Below, one piece after another: positions 52,168-60,737 of a DNA stretch of 64,000 bases (its first letter is position 1; each line of letters opens with the position of its first letter). Source of the stretch: Bdellovibrionaceae bacterium UBA1609. GTDB lineage: Bacteria; Bdellovibrionota; Bdellovibrionia; Bdellovibrionales; UBA1609. Below the pieces are notes generated by a model, which saw only the letters and a list, made by a program, of their open reading frames with translations, did not search any database and was not told where the DNA came from. The stretch covers positions 186,001 through 250,000 of the forward strand of contig DCMZ01000010.1 of assembly GCA_002321895.1 (NCBI GenBank). The letters run 5' to 3'. The position numbers and the translations under genes are program-made.

Positions 52168-55100
52168 GAACGGTGGATGGCATGAGTGGCTATGCAAGAC
52201 AAACTTTAGCTTTCTCCTTGGCGCCTCTCACCCTGAAGACATTTTACAAAGAACACAGGAGGTTCACTATCAAGGACTCTGTATCAACGATATGGATGGC
52301 GTTTATGGCTTGGCCCGATCCTACCTTAAACACCGTAAGATTGAGGGGGCCACCTATGATTTACGTTACGGCATAGAGGTGCACCTGCAGCAGGACCATG
52401 ATCTTCCTATCCTGCTGCAGGACACCCTTGTGTTAGTGGCACAAAGCCTTAAGGGATACAGCAATATTTGCAAAATCAGCAACAGAGCTCACAAAAAGTC
52501 TAAAGCCAAAGCTTTTATTCCATTAGCAAACTTACTTGAAATGGACGTAGAGGATGTCGTTGCTCTTCAGCCCATGCGAGGCGCTCTTCGCCATCCCCAG
52601 TTCCAACCACAAACCCGTTTCCCTCAACTCAAAGAGCATTTCAATGGACGCTTTTACCTATGTGGCAGTCGTCACTTGCATCGCAGTGAAGATCTTTGGC
52701 TCATCAAAGTTTTACAGTGGGCACAAAGCTTTTCGATTCCTTTTCTTTACTCTCAAGATGCTTTTTTTCACGCCCCCTCTCAAAAACCCCTGAGCGACCT
52801 ATTACATTCTATCCGCACTAACCTCCCTTTAGAGCATGCACAGGCCCACTTCTTTCCCAATGGGGAACGCTACCTTCACACATTGTCTTCCCTTGAAAAA
52901 CTCTACGGCCCCTTACCTGACTTCAAGGGTGCTTTAGAACGCTCTAAAAACCTTTATGACTCCTGTCATTTTAGTTTGAACGAGCTGAGCTATGAGTACC
53001 CCAAAGAAATGATCCCCGAAGGACATTCCGCTCAAAGCTATCTCGAAAAATTGACCTGGGACGGCGCTAAAACTCGCTATGGCTCGGAATTACCTGAAAA
53101 GATCGTTCAAACATTAAGTCACGAACTGAACCTTATCTTTCAACTCAGGTTTGCGGATTATTTTCTCACCGTTTGGGACATTGTTCGCTGGGCACGCAGC
53201 CAAGACATTCTTTGCCAAGGCCGAGGCTCGGCAGCAAACAGTGCCGTCTGCTTTGTATTAGGTATTACTTCTGTAGACCCCACACTCTTTGATTTACTTT
53301 TTGAGAGATTCATCAGCATGGAAAGAGGAGACCCTCCAGACATTGATGTGGATTTTGAACATGAACGGAGAGAAGAGGTCATTCAATACATTTACGAACG
53401 CTATGGACGCAAACGAGCTGCCATGGTGGCCAATGTCATCACTTTCAAAGCCAAAGGAGCTTTAAGAGCCGCAGGCAAGTCCCTTGGCATTGCGGAAAAC
53501 ACGTTGAGTTTTGTTTCTAAAGCCCTCAGCAGTAAGCATTTCCGTAAGTCCAATAATGAAAATGTCCTTCATTTTGCTAAATCGAAATTACAAAATGTCG
53601 AGGATACAAAAAACATCCCATGGAGAACCTGGGGTCACCTTGCGGAGCAGCTACGTGGCTTTCCCCGTCATCTAGGCATTCACTCTGGCGGATTTGTCAT
53701 TGCCCATACAGAGCTCAATAGCCTCACCGGACAAGAGCCCGCCAGCATGGAGGGCCGGAGTGTCATCCAATGGAGCAAAGAAGATATAGAAGGTCTCGGT
53801 TTTTTTAAAATTGATATTCTTGCCCTAGGTATGCTTACGGCATTAAGAAAATCCTTTCAGCTCATCCAAAAGCACTATAATAAAAAATTAGAACTCTACA
53901 GCATTCCCCATGACGACAGTCCCACTTATAAAATGATTCAAAAGGCGAATACTGTGGGCACCTTTCAGATTGAATCTCGAGCTCAGATGTCCATGCTACC
54001 CCGCCTAAAACCTCGTTGTTTTTATGACCTGGTGATTGAGGTAGCTATCATTCGACCCGGCCCCATTCAGGGCGGGGTGATTCATCCTTACCTTAAGCGA
54101 AGAGATGGTAAGGAACCCATCACCTTTCCCGATGAACGATTGCGCCCCATTCTCTCTCGCACACTGGGAATCGCCATCTTTCAGGAACAGGCCATGCGTA
54201 TTGCCATTGCCGTGGGGGATTTTACGCCCGGCGAAGCCAATGAACTTCGTAAGAATATTGGTGTTTGGAATTCTAGCCACTACCAAAAAAAACTGAGCCC
54301 CTGGCTAACAAAGTTAGAACGAGGTATGAAGAAAAATAATATGGACCGCCCCTTCATAGAACAGATCATGGGACAAATGCGTGGCTTTGCGGAGTACGGT
54401 TTTCCCGAATCCCATGCCGTATCGTTTGCGCTGCTGGCCTACGCCTCCAGTTATTTAAAGTGCCATTACCCCGCTGCTTTTTTCGCCTCCGTGCTCAACT
54501 CTCAACCCATGGGATTTTACTCTCCCCATGCACTTTTGCAGGCCGCTCAAAGGGACGGAGTTACAGTTTTACCCCTCTGCATCCAAAGTTCTTTTCCCGA
54601 CCACACTCTTGAAGACATAAGACAGGATGAAACCAGGCCAAAACTCTGTGCACTTCGTATCGGCTTTCGACTGGTGAACGGTCTGGCGCAAACCACGGCT
54701 GAGCGCATTGTCAACGAACGGGAGAAGAGAGGCCCCTTTCTCTCCATGGATGATTTTTTAAAGCGTGTACGTATTTATCGAGATGATCTTACGGCGCTGG
54801 CCGCGGCCAATGCCTTTGCCGCCTTTCAAATGGAACGACGAAAGGCCATTTGGTACACCCAATCTGTGCCAGTACGCCCCCTTATAGAAACTGAAGAGAA
54901 AGATCTAGAATGGACAGAGGAATCCCCTTGGGAGAAGGCCAATGCCGACTTTCAATCCTTCAATACCTCTCTCGGCCCACACCCATCCACACTGATAAAG
55001 AGGGATTGGCCCTACGCCATACCTCTGGAGAAAATCATTCCATCGAAAGACTTCTCCAAGTATCGCGCCAATCACCCCATCCATATATTCGGAATGGTTC

Positions 55101-55408
55101 TTTCAAAGCAGGCGCCCCCTTCAGCAAAGGGTATGGTCTTTATAACTCTTGAAGATGAACATGAATTTATTAACCTGGCCATCCCACCCAATGTCTATGA
55201 TCAATTCTTTGAAATCATTGAGTCCCAAGGTTTCATATGCGCCCAAGGAATTTTACAAAAGGTCGGCGCTAGCCATTCGGTATTGGTCAAACAGGTGATT
55301 TCCCACGCCACCAATAAACCTATAAAAATGCAGCGTCGTTCTTCTCAATCCTCCGAAGCCTCTGCAAGTAAGCTGCGTCCCTTAAAACCTCCTCGCAGCT
55401 ACCACTGA
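52151..55408 (+). CDS. dnaE2: Error-prone DNA polymerase III alpha-type subunit
   Basis: C-family polymerase (ImuC) for translesion synthesis. 1085 residues, the usual length for DnaE2. N-terminal PHP domain (CKTNFSFLLGASHPEDIL), the catalytic palm with GRGSAANSAVCFVLGIT and DPPDIDVDFEHERREEV (Asp residues near 397-402), then PRHLGIHSGGFVIA, FPESHAVSFALLAYASSYLK, a helix-hairpin-helix and a C-terminal OB domain. It lacks the clamp- and tau-binding tail of replicative DnaE. Last gene of the imu cassette. It appears richer in C/G-ending codons than its neighbours, which may point to transfer; I did not measure this. Confidence 0.93.
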   Translation: MATLIENGGWHEWLCKTNFSFLLGASHPEDILQRTQEVHYQGLCINDMDGVYGLARSYLKHRKIEGATYDLRYGIEVHLQQDHDLPILLQDTLVLVAQSLKGYSNICKISNRAHKKSKAKAFIPLANLLEMDVEDVVALQPMRGALRHPQFQPQTRFPQLKEHFNGRFYLCGSRHLHRSEDLWLIKVLQWAQSFSIPFLYSQDAFFHAPSQKPLSDLLHSIRTNLPLEHAQAHFFPNGERYLHTLSSLEKLYGPLPDFKGALERSKNLYDSCHFSLNELSYEYPKEMIPEGHSAQSYLEKLTWDGAKTRYGSELPEKIVQTLSHELNLIFQLRFADYFLTVWDIVRWARSQDILCQGRGSAANSAVCFVLGITSVDPTLFDLLFERFISMERGDPPDIDVDFEHERREEVIQYIYERYGRKRAAMVANVITFKAKGALRAAGKSLGIAENTLSFVSKALSSKHFRKSNNENVLHFAKSKLQNVEDTKNIPWRTWGHLAEQLRGFPRHLGIHSGGFVIAHTELNSLTGQEPASMEGRSVIQWSKEDIEGLGFFKIDILALGMLTALRKSFQLIQKHYNKKLELYSIPHDDSPTYKMIQKANTVGTFQIESRAQMSMLPRLKPRCFYDLVIEVAIIRPGPIQGGVIHPYLKRRDGKEPITFPDERLRPILSRTLGIAIFQEQAMRIAIAVGDFTPGEANELRKNIGVWNSSHYQKKLSPWLTKLERGMKKNNMDRPFIEQIMGQMRGFAEYGFPESHAVSFALLAYASSYLKCHYPAAFFASVLNSQPMGFYSPHALLQAAQRDGVTVLPLCIQSSFPDHTLEDIRQDETRPKLCALRIGFRLVNGLAQTTAERIVNEREKRGPFLSMDDFLKRVRIYRDDLTALAAANAFAAFQMERRKAIWYTQSVPVRPLIETEEKDLEWTEESPWEKANADFQSFNTSLGPHPSTLIKRDWPYAIPLEKIIPSKDFSKYRANHPIHIFGMVLSKQAPPSAKGMVFITLEDEHEFINLAIPPNVYDQFFEIIESQGFICAQGILQKVGASHSVLVKQVISHATNKPIKMQRRSSQSSEASASKLRPLKPPRSYH

Positions 55409-55434
55409 CTCATCGAATAATGCCTTGCGGCTCC

Positions 55435-55455
55435 AAAAGGGGACAGGCACCTTTT
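55435..55455. repeat. Small REP-like hairpin before the SRAP gene
   Basis: AAAAGG (55435-55440) pairs with CCTTTT (55450-55455) around GGACAGGCA. The GGGGACAGGCACC core resembles short palindromic elements found scattered in many proteobacterial genomes. It may end the dnaE2 transcript or shape translation of the SRAP gene, whose ATG at 55460 has no Shine-Dalgarno nearby. Confidence 0.4.
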
Positions 55456-55459
55456 AGTC

Positions 55460-56407
55460 ATGTGTTATTCAGTGATGGTAGAAACAGATTTAAAGAAGCT
55501 GGAAAAACAATTCTCAGCCAAAGCGGACATTAAATCTTTTGAGCGTATTTATAAGGAAAGATCAGAAAACATCCCCAACATCCAAATCCCTGTAGCTCTG
55601 GATCATAATTTCAATAGGGATGAATTTAAAAATGAAAGTATTTTGCAGCACTCTAAATCTTATTATGAAAATCGACTGATGGAACTGGAAAGAAAGCTCT
55701 TTTCAAAGAAAAAAGAAATTCATGATCTGGAACAGAAACTCAAAACCAAAGAGACAAAAACTAATAGAAAAAAACTAGAAACCGCAAATCGTGTGGCCAA
55801 AAAAGTCCAACAACAGATCGAACGGTTTCAAAAGCCGTCCCAAGAATCCACCCAAAGAATTTTCCAATACACCTACGCCCCTCTTCTTACAATAAACGCA
55901 AAATCGGAACGAATTATCCATCCGTTTAGATATCAACTTCGCCCCTCTTTTAAAGAGGAAGAGGTACCCAGCAAAATCAATATGTTCAATGCCCGAACAG
56001 ACAGTTTAGAAGATCGCCCTTCTTGGAGACGCTTGTTTTTACATCGACATGCGGCTCTCATCATGAAGGGCTTTTATGAGTGGGTGGAAGATCCTGAAAC
56101 CGGCAAATCCAGGCAGATTCGATTTCAACCTGGTAATGATCAACTCATGTGGACCCCGTGCATCTACGACAGGTGGGAATCTAAAGATAAAACTCAAACC
56201 ATTGATTCATTCGCCCTTCTCACTCGAGATCCTCCCCCAGAAGTGGAAGAAATGGGTCACGATCGATGTCCAGTATTCCCTAAATGGAGTCATTTAGACG
56301 ATTGGCTCAATATCAAAACCCTCGACCAAAAGAAAGCCTTCCAAATATTCAATGATCTGGAAGACGTCACTTACAATCATCAGTGGGTTTCGGCCGCGTC
56401 CTCTTAA
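55460..56407 (+). CDS. SRAP/HMCES-type abasic-site protein with coiled-coil insertion
   Basis: SRAP proteins (YedK, HMCES) crosslink to abasic sites in single-stranded DNA through the cysteine at position 2. Here Met-Cys2 opens the protein, followed by FNARTDSL (Asn177, Arg179), KGFYEWVE (Glu207) and GHDRCPVF (His267), matching the known active-site set. Residues about 65-125 form a lysine/glutamate-rich heptad coiled coil inserted into the domain, making 315 residues against about 220 for YedK. It follows the imu cassette by 51 bases, fitting a role in translesion repair. Confidence 0.88.
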   Translation: MCYSVMVETDLKKLEKQFSAKADIKSFERIYKERSENIPNIQIPVALDHNFNRDEFKNESILQHSKSYYENRLMELERKLFSKKKEIHDLEQKLKTKETKTNRKKLETANRVAKKVQQQIERFQKPSQESTQRIFQYTYAPLLTINAKSERIIHPFRYQLRPSFKEEEVPSKINMFNARTDSLEDRPSWRRLFLHRHAALIMKGFYEWVEDPETGKSRQIRFQPGNDQLMWTPCIYDRWESKDKTQTIDSFALLTRDPPPEVEEMGHDRCPVFPKWSHLDDWLNIKTLDQKKAFQIFNDLEDVTYNHQWVSAASS

Positions 56408-56565
56408 AAAGGACATGGTATAGAATGGCTGCCCTCTTCTTCTTCAAGATCTACCGATTCCAAACGCATCAACTCAATTCGCAGAAACATGGATGCCAAT
56501 CCCAGAACGGCAAGTAAAAAGGACACCTGGGCCCATTGGCTAAGTAAGAAATTGGCGACTACCAT
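56404..56565 (-). CDS. 53-residue single-pass membrane protein
   Basis: Too short for most gene finders. It begins MVVANFLLSQWAQVSFLLAV; the hydrophobic helix spans about residues 12-28, followed by a charged tail (MRLESVDLEEEE) and the end HSIPCPF. The ATG at 56565 has AAGGAG seven bases upstream and overlaps the stop of the preceding secreted-protein gene (ATGGTAG), a translational-coupling layout. Another in-frame ATG at 56571 is too close to that site. It converges on the SRAP gene with a four-base overlap. Function unknown. Confidence 0.6.
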   Translation of the reverse strand: MVVANFLLSQWAQVSFLLAVLGLASMFLRIELMRLESVDLEEEEGSHSIPCPF

Positions 56566-56900
56566 CTGCATACTCCTTCCGGCTCGGATTGAAGACCTGA
56601 TAAATAGTGAGTGGGTACGGTGAATGGATCGAACAAAACCTTAACTGATAGTTTTAAACCATCATTGGATTGCAAAACGATCTGAGTTTCACTCTCTTCA
56701 CTTAATCGGACCATATCCACGGAAGTGACTAAAAGAATCGCAGAGGAATTAAGATGCCCTTCCAATACACAACGTGTTCGCAAGGCACTTTTTAGGACTT
56801 GCAATTCTTGCACATCCAAACTGTGACCATTGAGATCTAAAGATAAGGCATTGGCATTTATTGAAAAAACAGTGGCTAGGGAAATAAGTAGTGCTCTCAT
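56559..56900 (-). CDS. Small secreted hypothetical protein
   Basis: 113 residues. The signal peptide is MRALLISLATVFSINANA, with a mature domain of about 95 residues starting LSLDLNGHSL. Two cysteines (TRCVLEG and EGVCRW) could form a disulfide across the domain. I set the start at the ATG at 56900 because GGGAGG lies five bases upstream; an upstream start would add twelve residues before the signal peptide. It is coupled to the downstream 53-residue membrane protein gene. No family recognised. Confidence 0.65.
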   Translation of the reverse strand: MRALLISLATVFSINANALSLDLNGHSLDVQELQVLKSALRTRCVLEGHLNSSAILLVTSVDMVRLSEESETQIVLQSNDGLKLSVKVLFDPFTVPTHYLSGLQSEPEGVCRW

Positions 56901-57237
56901 GGGGGACCTCCCGGTTAGGTGGTTGATGCGATCCAATAAACCACAAAATCCGTAGAAACACTCCCGTTTGACTGAACACCCACATTCCTTTTTTGTCAGT
57001 ACTTTCAGTAATTTGACAGATTTTACTGATTAATGACAAGAAGTTTACCCCAGCAACATTAACCCACATAAAAAGGCACTCTAAGGCCTTAAAAAAAGCA
57101 AATACATCGGGCGATGATGAAAAATTCCACCAAACGCAATCTGAGGCTTACCTGTGTTTTCAATTGCCTCTTTAGGAGAAATAATAAATGTTGTAACCTT
57201 TCGTAAGTATTAAAGTAGAACCCTAAGAGGAGTGACC
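56901..57237. other. Divergent intergenic region before the arsenosugar-type genes
   Basis: About 340 bases between two divergent transcripts. The notable feature is the nested inverted repeat at 56994-57038, listed separately. An AT-rich stretch with several A/T runs follows (57060-57100). No ORF is convincing. The AAGAGGAG ribosome binding site of the plus-strand gene lies at its right end. Confidence 0.5.
56994..57038. repeat. Nested inverted repeat, candidate operator
   Basis: Outer arms TGTCA (56994-56998) and TGACA (57034-57038), inner arms TCAGTAA (57005-57011) and TTACTGA (57023-57029), all centred near 57016-57017. A further TCAGTA lies at 56996. The symmetry suggests a binding site for a dimeric regulator that could serve both divergent genes. 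Confidence 0.45.
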
Positions 57238-57576
57238 ATGGCTGATTCCACCTACTATAAACCAGAAGATCTAGGAAAATTTGGTTCTATCACAGAGATG
57301 AACAAAGAACTTGGAGACAAGTTTTTTGAGTACTATGGCAAAGTCTTCGAAGAGGGAGCCTTAACAGCTCGAGAGAAGTCCTTGATGGCGCTGGCAGTAT
57401 CCCATGCAGTACAATGCCCCTATTGCATAGATGCCTACACCAACGATGGGCTTAAAAGAGGAATCACCGAAACTGAAATGATGGAAGCTGTACATGTGGC
57501 CGGAGCGATCCGTGGAGGCGCTTCACTTGTCCATGGGGTACAGATGATGAATATTATTAAAAAGAAAACCATGTAA
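57238..57576 (+). CDS. Arsenosugar-biosynthesis-associated CMD/AhpD-like protein
   Basis: 112 residues of the carboxymuconolactone-decarboxylase/AhpD fold with the redox motif CPYCIDAYTNDGLKRG. The histidine that usually follows CxxC in AhpD is tyrosine here. Companion proteins of ArsS carry this kind of sequence, and the arsS-like gene starts nine bases downstream, so they form an operon. The start at the ATG at 57238 has AAGAGGAG upstream; a GTG at 57232 lies inside that site. Probable thiol-based reductase or peroxidase role in arsenic metabolism. Confidence 0.82.
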   Translation: MADSTYYKPEDLGKFGSITEMNKELGDKFFEYYGKVFEEGALTAREKSLMALAVSHAVQCPYCIDAYTNDGLKRGITETEMMEAVHVAGAIRGGASLVHGVQMMNIIKKKTM

Positions 57577-57584
57577 GGACAACC

Positions 57585-58625
57585 ATGCCAAGTCTTCTTA
57601 AAAGAGGTGCAGATCTTGCGAATGCTCGCATCCAGCTTGATAAACTACAAAGTCTAGATACCGATTTAATTCCTCACTTCGGTGAGAAATTAAAAACCTC
57701 TGGACTCCTGCCACTCAAGCCAACAGGAGTGGATATTCTGCAGATCAACATGGGTAAGATGTGTAACCAAATCTGTAAACACTGCCATGTGGATGCTGGT
57801 CCGGATCGCAAAGAGATCATGACTCGCGAAACGCTCCAACAGTGCTTGGATGCACTCGACAACTCAGGAATAAAAACCGTAGATTTAACTGGCGGTGCCC
57901 CCGAAATGAATCCGGAATTTAGATGGTTTGTGGAGGAGGTCCGAAAACGTGGTGTTCATGTTATGAACCGTTGTAACCTGACCATCGTACTTGCCAATCC
58001 GAAATATAACGATTTACCTTTATTTTTTAAAGAGCACCAAGTGGAGGTGATCTCCAGCATGCCTCATTACACATCGGGCATGACCGATAGACAAAGAGGC
58101 AATGGCGTATTTGACAAATCGATTCGTGCTTTACAAATGCTCAATGAAATTGGCTATGGTAAGGAGGGGTCTGATTTAAAATTAAATTTGGTCTACAACC
58201 CTGCTGGGGCTTTCCTTCCCGGAGACCAAAACTCTTTAGAGATGGAATTTAAAAACCGACTTAAAAAAGATTTTAATATAGAGTTTAACCAACTTTTTTG
58301 CATCACCAACATGCCTATCAGCCGCTTTCTTGAATACCTAATTGAGAGCGACAACTACGAAGACTACATGAAAACATTAGTCGATGCCTATAACCCGACG
58401 GCTGCCGCAGGAGTCATGTGCAGAAGCCTAGTGAGCGTAGGCTGGGATGGAAAACTTTATGATTGCGATTTTAACCAGATGCTCGATATGGAGCTGAAGG
58501 AAAACATCAATCACATATCTAAATTTGACGTAGAAAAGATAAAAGAACGAACCATTTTAATTAACCAGCACTGCTATGGCTGTACAGCTGGTGCTGGCTC
58601 AAGTTGCGGTGGAGAAACGGCTTAA
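57585..58625 (+). CDS. arsS: Radical SAM protein, arsenosugar biosynthesis type (ArsS)
   Basis: 346 residues. The cluster motif CNQICKHCHVDAGPDR (CX3CX2C) opens the radical SAM domain, followed by VDLTGGAPEMNPEF (SAM-binding) and VMNRCNLTIV. The C-terminal DUF3641 region has MCRSLVSVGWDGKLYDCDFNQ and the cysteine-rich end CYGCTAGAGSSCGG, which may bind a second cluster. In known systems ArsS attaches a 5'-deoxyadenosyl group to dimethylarsenite made by ArsM. No arsM is in the window, so the methylated substrate must come from elsewhere. Confidence 0.88.
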   Translation: MPSLLKRGADLANARIQLDKLQSLDTDLIPHFGEKLKTSGLLPLKPTGVDILQINMGKMCNQICKHCHVDAGPDRKEIMTRETLQQCLDALDNSGIKTVDLTGGAPEMNPEFRWFVEEVRKRGVHVMNRCNLTIVLANPKYNDLPLFFKEHQVEVISSMPHYTSGMTDRQRGNGVFDKSIRALQMLNEIGYGKEGSDLKLNLVYNPAGAFLPGDQNSLEMEFKNRLKKDFNIEFNQLFCITNMPISRFLEYLIESDNYEDYMKTLVDAYNPTAAAGVMCRSLVSVGWDGKLYDCDFNQMLDMELKENINHISKFDVEKIKERTILINQHCYGCTAGAGSSCGGETA

Positions 58626-58651
58626 AACCCTTTAACCCGGCTCCCCCACGC

Positions 58652-59137
58652 CTACTTCTTCTTGATGTAAACCACTTTGTTGATTTCGGCGACCACGTCG
58701 CCGGACTCATCTTTTACATAAACCATCTTTTCCCAAAGTATAGAACCTCGCTCACTGTCCTCTAAGTCAGAAATAACATGTTCAATATCTTCCTGCTCTA
58801 ACTTAAAGTGTGCGGTGACTTTTCCCTTGCCTGGTTTTTTAAAATTGATATGAGCCGACTTATCCCAAACAATATAACTTCGATCTAAATTATGTAAAAA
58901 CATCAGCATATAAAATGGATCTGTCATAGCGTAGAGGGAACCGCCAAAATGAGTTCCAACGTAGTTGGAGTTCTTAACTCCCAGCCTCATTGAAACTTCG
59001 ATTTCTCTAAAATCCTCCGAAATATGATCCACACGGATTCCCGCACCAACAAAAGGGGGCCAAAAACTCATCCCCCTTGCAAACACTTTTGGATTTTTAA
59101 TGAAGTGATTAAACTTTCTGGCCAACGGAGCAATCAT
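58652..59137 (-). CDS. DUF4442 hotdog-fold (thioesterase-like) protein
   Basis: 161 residues matching the DUF4442 group of hotdog proteins: NPKVFARGMSFWPPFVGAGI at the start, NYVGTHFGGSLYAMTDPFYM as the central helix and substrate region, and WDKSAHINFKKPGKGKVTAHF. Such proteins are thought to act on acyl-CoA or acyl-ACP thioesters, but the activity of this group is largely unproven. It converges on the arsS-like gene and follows the DUF4360 pair on the minus strand by 58 bases. Confidence 0.8.
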   Translation of the reverse strand: MIAPLARKFNHFIKNPKVFARGMSFWPPFVGAGIRVDHISEDFREIEVSMRLGVKNSNYVGTHFGGSLYAMTDPFYMLMFLHNLDRSYIVWDKSAHINFKKPGKGKVTAHFKLEQEDIEHVISDLEDSERGSILWEKMVYVKDESGDVVAEINKVVYIKKK

Positions 59138-59195
59138 ATTTATCCTTTTGTTGGCCTACAGTTTACGAACGAAACCTTTCCCTGTAAAGGATCCT

Positions 59196-60089
59196 CTAAG
59201 GACGTCGACGTGGGTCTCGGCTAGATCCATTACGAACGGTTCTCCCCTGCCCTCTTGCAGTTCGACCAGTATTCACTTCGCGGTTCACTCGTCTTGGATT
59301 AGAAGGCGTTTGACGAACTGTACGTCGAGTGTTCCTATTAATCCGTCTAGGATTTCTGGCTTGTCGACAAGACCTCCACATCAAATGGTAATCCGTCGCT
59401 GACTCTAAATCTAAGGAATCTACAGAAGAGAAGGCATCATCCATATTTCTGTTTGTAATCAAATTCATACGGGACATAATCTTTAAAGTCGTAGATTCAC
59501 CACACCCCGACCATTGAGCCCGAGCATCGGTATCGGCACTAATGATAAACTCCTCATCCATTGGTCCCTCGAAGCGCATAATACGCTTTGATAGACTTCT
59601 AGGACTCGTTGCACTTTCACCTGGTGCTTGAAAGAAAAACCCAGAATCAAATCGAGAGTTAGCTCCATACTCAAGAAAGTTATATCCTCGGTATTCCATT
59701 TGAACGATGGCCACTTGCATGCCCTGCGGAACGTGAAAAGGTACATCTATATTACACACTTTTCGCTGTTGCCTCTGGCCCGTGGCCTCCCCCGCTTCCA
59801 AGATGTACTCATCGAATAAAACAGACATGGTCTTTTTATCCGGTGAAAGAGTCACTCCAACGGTACCGCTGGAGCAAGCACTCCCCGATACACGGGGAGT
59901 GCCAATAGCTGCATCTCTGGGTGATTCTGAATTTCTGTTTTTATTCAAACGTCGGCGACCTCGCTCGAAATTTCCACTGTCCTCTTGTCCTGCTCTTACC
60001 CTATCGATATCTTCGGCGGCATGCAGGTGAGTTTGAAATGCCATAACCGTGGTAACCAACATTGCTTGTAAAAAAACTTTCTTTTTCAT
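59196..60089 (-). CDS. DUF4360 secreted protein with arginine-rich tail
   Basis: 297 residues with a signal peptide (KKKVFLQAMLVTTVMAFQTHLHA). After a charged linker (RGRRRLNKNRNSE) comes the DUF4360 domain: SACSSGTVGVTLSPDKKTMS, VLFDEYILEAGEA, CNIDVPFHVPQGMQVAIVQM, and the end YHLMWRSCR. Beyond residue 240 a tail of about 55 residues is made mostly of Arg, Asn, Thr and Pro repeats (RRINRNTRRTVRQ), strongly basic. The start at the ATG at 60089 is preceded by GGGGG. It is a paralogue of the next gene. The basic tail may bind nucleic acid or acidic cell-surface polymers. Confidence 0.82.
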   Translation of the reverse strand: MKKKVFLQAMLVTTVMAFQTHLHAAEDIDRVRAGQEDSGNFERGRRRLNKNRNSESPRDAAIGTPRVSGSACSSGTVGVTLSPDKKTMSVLFDEYILEAGEATGQRQQRKVCNIDVPFHVPQGMQVAIVQMEYRGYNFLEYGANSRFDSGFFFQAPGESATSPRSLSKRIMRFEGPMDEEFIISADTDARAQWSGCGESTTLKIMSRMNLITNRNMDDAFSSVDSLDLESATDYHLMWRSCRQARNPRRINRNTRRTVRQTPSNPRRVNREVNTGRTARGQGRTVRNGSSRDPRRRP

Positions 60090-60134
60090 CATTTCCCCCA
60101 AACGATCCATCAACTCACTTTTCTAAAACCTTTT

Positions 60135-60737
60135 TTATCTGCAACGTCTCCATTGAAGATGGTAAATCAAACCGGCCTCTACATCGACAGAATCGACAGT
60201 GGCTAACAATTCATCTTTATGACGGTTAGTTCTACCCATCATGCTAGTATTTGCTCGAAGGATAGTGTTTGCTCCACATGCGGACCACACAAGAGAACTG
60301 GCGATCAAATTATTCTCTACTAAGTATTCGTCGTCCTTCGGACCTCTAAAAGTCTTTGAGTATCTTGGCCCACGTCGTCCAGCGAAAAAGTACTCTACAC
60401 TCAACTTCGCTTGAGCCCCTCTAGGTACGTAGGTGTATCCACGATAATCAATTCCCAAAATGGCTACGCTATACCCTTGTGGCACATGTACTGGAATGGC
60501 GATGTTACAACTTTTTCGTGCAATTCTTCGCCCGTAATCACCTCCTGCTTCAACAAGGTATTCATCAAAGAGAATACTTAACTGCGATTGATCCGGAGAC
60601 ATAGTTACCGAAGCAGAGCCAGCTGGACAGCCATTCCCTCCGTAAGCCGGATCTCCTAATTGAATTGAATCCGCTTTTGCGGCCACTGAAACCATACTCA
60701 CACTCATCAGAGCGAGTAATACTTTTTTTATATTCAT
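60135..60737 (-). CDS. DUF4360 secreted protein
   Basis: 200 residues. Signal peptide MNIKKVLLALMSVSMVSVAAKA, then the DUF4360 domain: GNGCPAGSASVTMSPDQSQL, LFDEYLVEAGGDYG, CNIAIPVHVPQGYSVAILGI, DYRGYTYVPRGA, ending YHLQWRRCR. The conserved cysteines probably form disulfides. The start at the ATG at 60737 has AGGGGG six bases upstream. It lies 45 bases upstream of its longer paralogue, so they form an operon. It lacks the basic tail. Role unknown; known members are exported proteins of Bdellovibrio-like and related bacteria and of fungi. Confidence 0.84.
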   Translation of the reverse strand: MNIKKVLLALMSVSMVSVAAKADSIQLGDPAYGGNGCPAGSASVTMSPDQSQLSILFDEYLVEAGGDYGRRIARKSCNIAIPVHVPQGYSVAILGIDYRGYTYVPRGAQAKLSVEYFFAGRRGPRYSKTFRGPKDDEYLVENNLIASSLVWSACGANTILRANTSMMGRTNRHKDELLATVDSVDVEAGLIYHLQWRRCR

